A DNA stretch of 64,000 bases from a bacterium (GTDB lineage: Bacteria > Actinomycetota > Acidimicrobiia > Spongiisociales > JAENVV01): the NCBI GenBank assembly GCA_024641305.1, contig JAHEDI010000015.1, positions 1-64,000 of the forward strand, in the 5' to 3' direction. A program made the position numbers and the translations under genes. Below are positions 63,041 through 64,000 of this stretch, in pieces. The notes under the pieces are model-generated. The model searched no databases, was not told the origin of the DNA, and saw nothing but the letters and a program-made list of their open reading frames with translations. How positions within the stretch are numbered: position 1 is the stretch's first letter; each line of letters opens with the position of its first letter.

Positions 63041-64000
63041 ATGGACACGAAGCAGGTACCCGAGTCTCTTCAAAGGATCGAAGTCCAGATCCCGGACCGC
63101 CCGCTGTGGCGGATCAGGGCAGGCCTTCTGTGGGAGAGCTTCAAATCAAACTGGAAGCTCTTCAAGCGAAACAGGGTCGGCCTGGTCGGCCTGGTGGTCA
63201 TCATCTTGTTTGCCATCCTTGGTCTTGCCCAGCCAATTCTGTTCGCTACCGGCGTGTGGGATGCCAAGATCTATGACGTTCGTACCGGCAACGACACGCG
63301 GGTACGAATCGCCGAGATGACGGTGGTCGCCAATGTCGATGAAGTGATCGATCCCACCTCACAGATCGATCGACGCCGTTTGATTGCTGAGGGCGAGAAC
63401 GTACAGGTCGGTGACGTAATCCAGCGGGAGCTCAAACACCCATGGCCGCCCGATCGCCACCACCTGCTCGGTACGGACCCGAATGGCTCCGACATCTTGT
63501 CGCAGTTGATGTACGGTGCCAGGGCGGCATTCGGGCTGGGATTGCTGGCAGCATTTGTAACGGTATTCATCGCCACTACGGTCGGGTCGGTAGCTGCCTA
63601 CTTTGGCGGGTGGGTGGATTCATTCTTCATGCGCTTCGCTGATTTGCTGCTCATGCTCCCGATATTGGCGGTTTTGATCGTGGCGAGCAGCTTCGGCCGG
63701 TTCAAACTCTGGCATCTCGCCATCTTCCTCGGCTTGTTGGGTGGGTTCGGAGGCACTGCCATCGTGCTCAAATCCCAGGCCCTGTCGGTCAAGGTAAAGC
63801 CCTTTATCGATGCAGCCAGGGTCGCTGGCGGCAACAATTGGCGGATCGTGACAGCCCATTTGATTCCCAACGTGATGCCGCTGTCGTTCCTGTATGTCAT
63901 GTTCTCGGTGACTGGAGCCATCTCTTCGGAAGCTGTCTTGTCGTTCCTCGGACTTCTCAATATCCAGATGAGTTGGGGGCTGATGATCAATAAGACCCAG
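63041..64000 (+). CDS. ABC transporter permease (DppC/OppC type), partial at window end
   Basis: The first 320 residues of the second permease; the gene continues beyond the window. After a soluble N-terminus and helix 1 (VGLVGLVVIILFAILGLAQPI), an unusual stretch of about 68 residues (74-141) precedes the canonical HLLGTDPNGSDILSQL motif. The EAA loop DAARVAGGNNWRIVTAHLIPN is present. It forms the import channel with the preceding permease; ATPase genes presumably follow outside the window. Confidence 0.9.
   Translation, partial: MDTKQVPESLQRIEVQIPDRPLWRIRAGLLWESFKSNWKLFKRNRVGLVGLVVIILFAILGLAQPILFATGVWDAKIYDVRTGNDTRVRIAEMTVVANVDEVIDPTSQIDRRRLIAEGENVQVGDVIQRELKHPWPPDRHHLLGTDPNGSDILSQLMYGARAAFGLGLLAAFVTVFIATTVGSVAAYFGGWVDSFFMRFADLLLMLPILAVLIVASSFGRFKLWHLAIFLGLLGGFGGTAIVLKSQALSVKVKPFIDAARVAGGNNWRIVTAHLIPNVMPLSFLYVMFSVTGAISSEAVLSFLGLLNIQMSWGLMINKTQ

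Overview
The window looks like a chromosomal segment of a high-GC, deep-branching member of the Actinomycetota. An Acidimicrobiia-like lineage is my inference from the mix of genes. The grounds are a complete Pup-proteasome locus (mpa, dop, pup, prcB, prcA, pafA, pafB, pafC) followed by tat genes and helY, a DUF4193 protein, and a tlyA-nadK-recN / pyrG-nudix-xerD / scpA-scpB-rluB-(aroA)-cmk-der order that closely follows the Mycobacterium tuberculosis Rv1692-Rv1713 neighbourhood. Most gene pairs overlap by 1-8 bases (ATGA or GTGA junctions), so operons are long and tightly coupled.

Layout. 1-8.9 kb (minus strand): an ABC-2 exporter (ATPase plus two duplicated permeases) behind an Lnt-like membrane nitrilase, then a 2TM protein, a NarL-type two-component system and an MMPL transporter. 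8.9-13 kb: a gene-poor accessory stretch with a flavoprotein, a DUF1330 protein, a clearly dead TetR regulator and a lipoprotein. 13-18.7 kb: an NfnAB-type transhydrogenase pair, an amine-oxidase-like flavoprotein, and a MarR/MFS efflux pair with a visible operator. 19-23.5 kb: three Tad-type pseudopilin-like genes without the Tad motor, an acyl-CoA dehydrogenase and small membrane proteins. 23.8-38.4 kb: trmI, ferredoxin, the Pup-proteasome system, the PafB/PafC WYL regulators, TatB/TatC, the helicase HelY and a lipid kinase. 38.4-43.7 kb: DUF4193, a glycosyltransferase with no usable start codon, GNAT, Nudix, M20 peptidase, NagD-like HAD and rhomboid. 43.7-59.3 kb: the conserved housekeeping block (rRNA methylase, NAD kinase, RecN, CTP synthase, XerD, condensin ScpAB, RluB, AroA, Cmk, IspH, Der). 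59.4 kb: tRNA-Pro(GGG). 59.7-64 kb: the start of an oligopeptide-type ABC importer whose second permease runs off the window.

The most striking recurring signal is not a gene. Many first-in-operon genes have no Shine-Dalgarno sequence but carry a TANNNT -10-like hexamer 6-9 bases before the start codon, as expected for leaderless transcription. The signal helps choose several starts (ispH, marR) and supports two small genes that would otherwise be missed near 23.75 kb. No CRISPR array, integrase of a mobile element, intact IS or prophage was seen.
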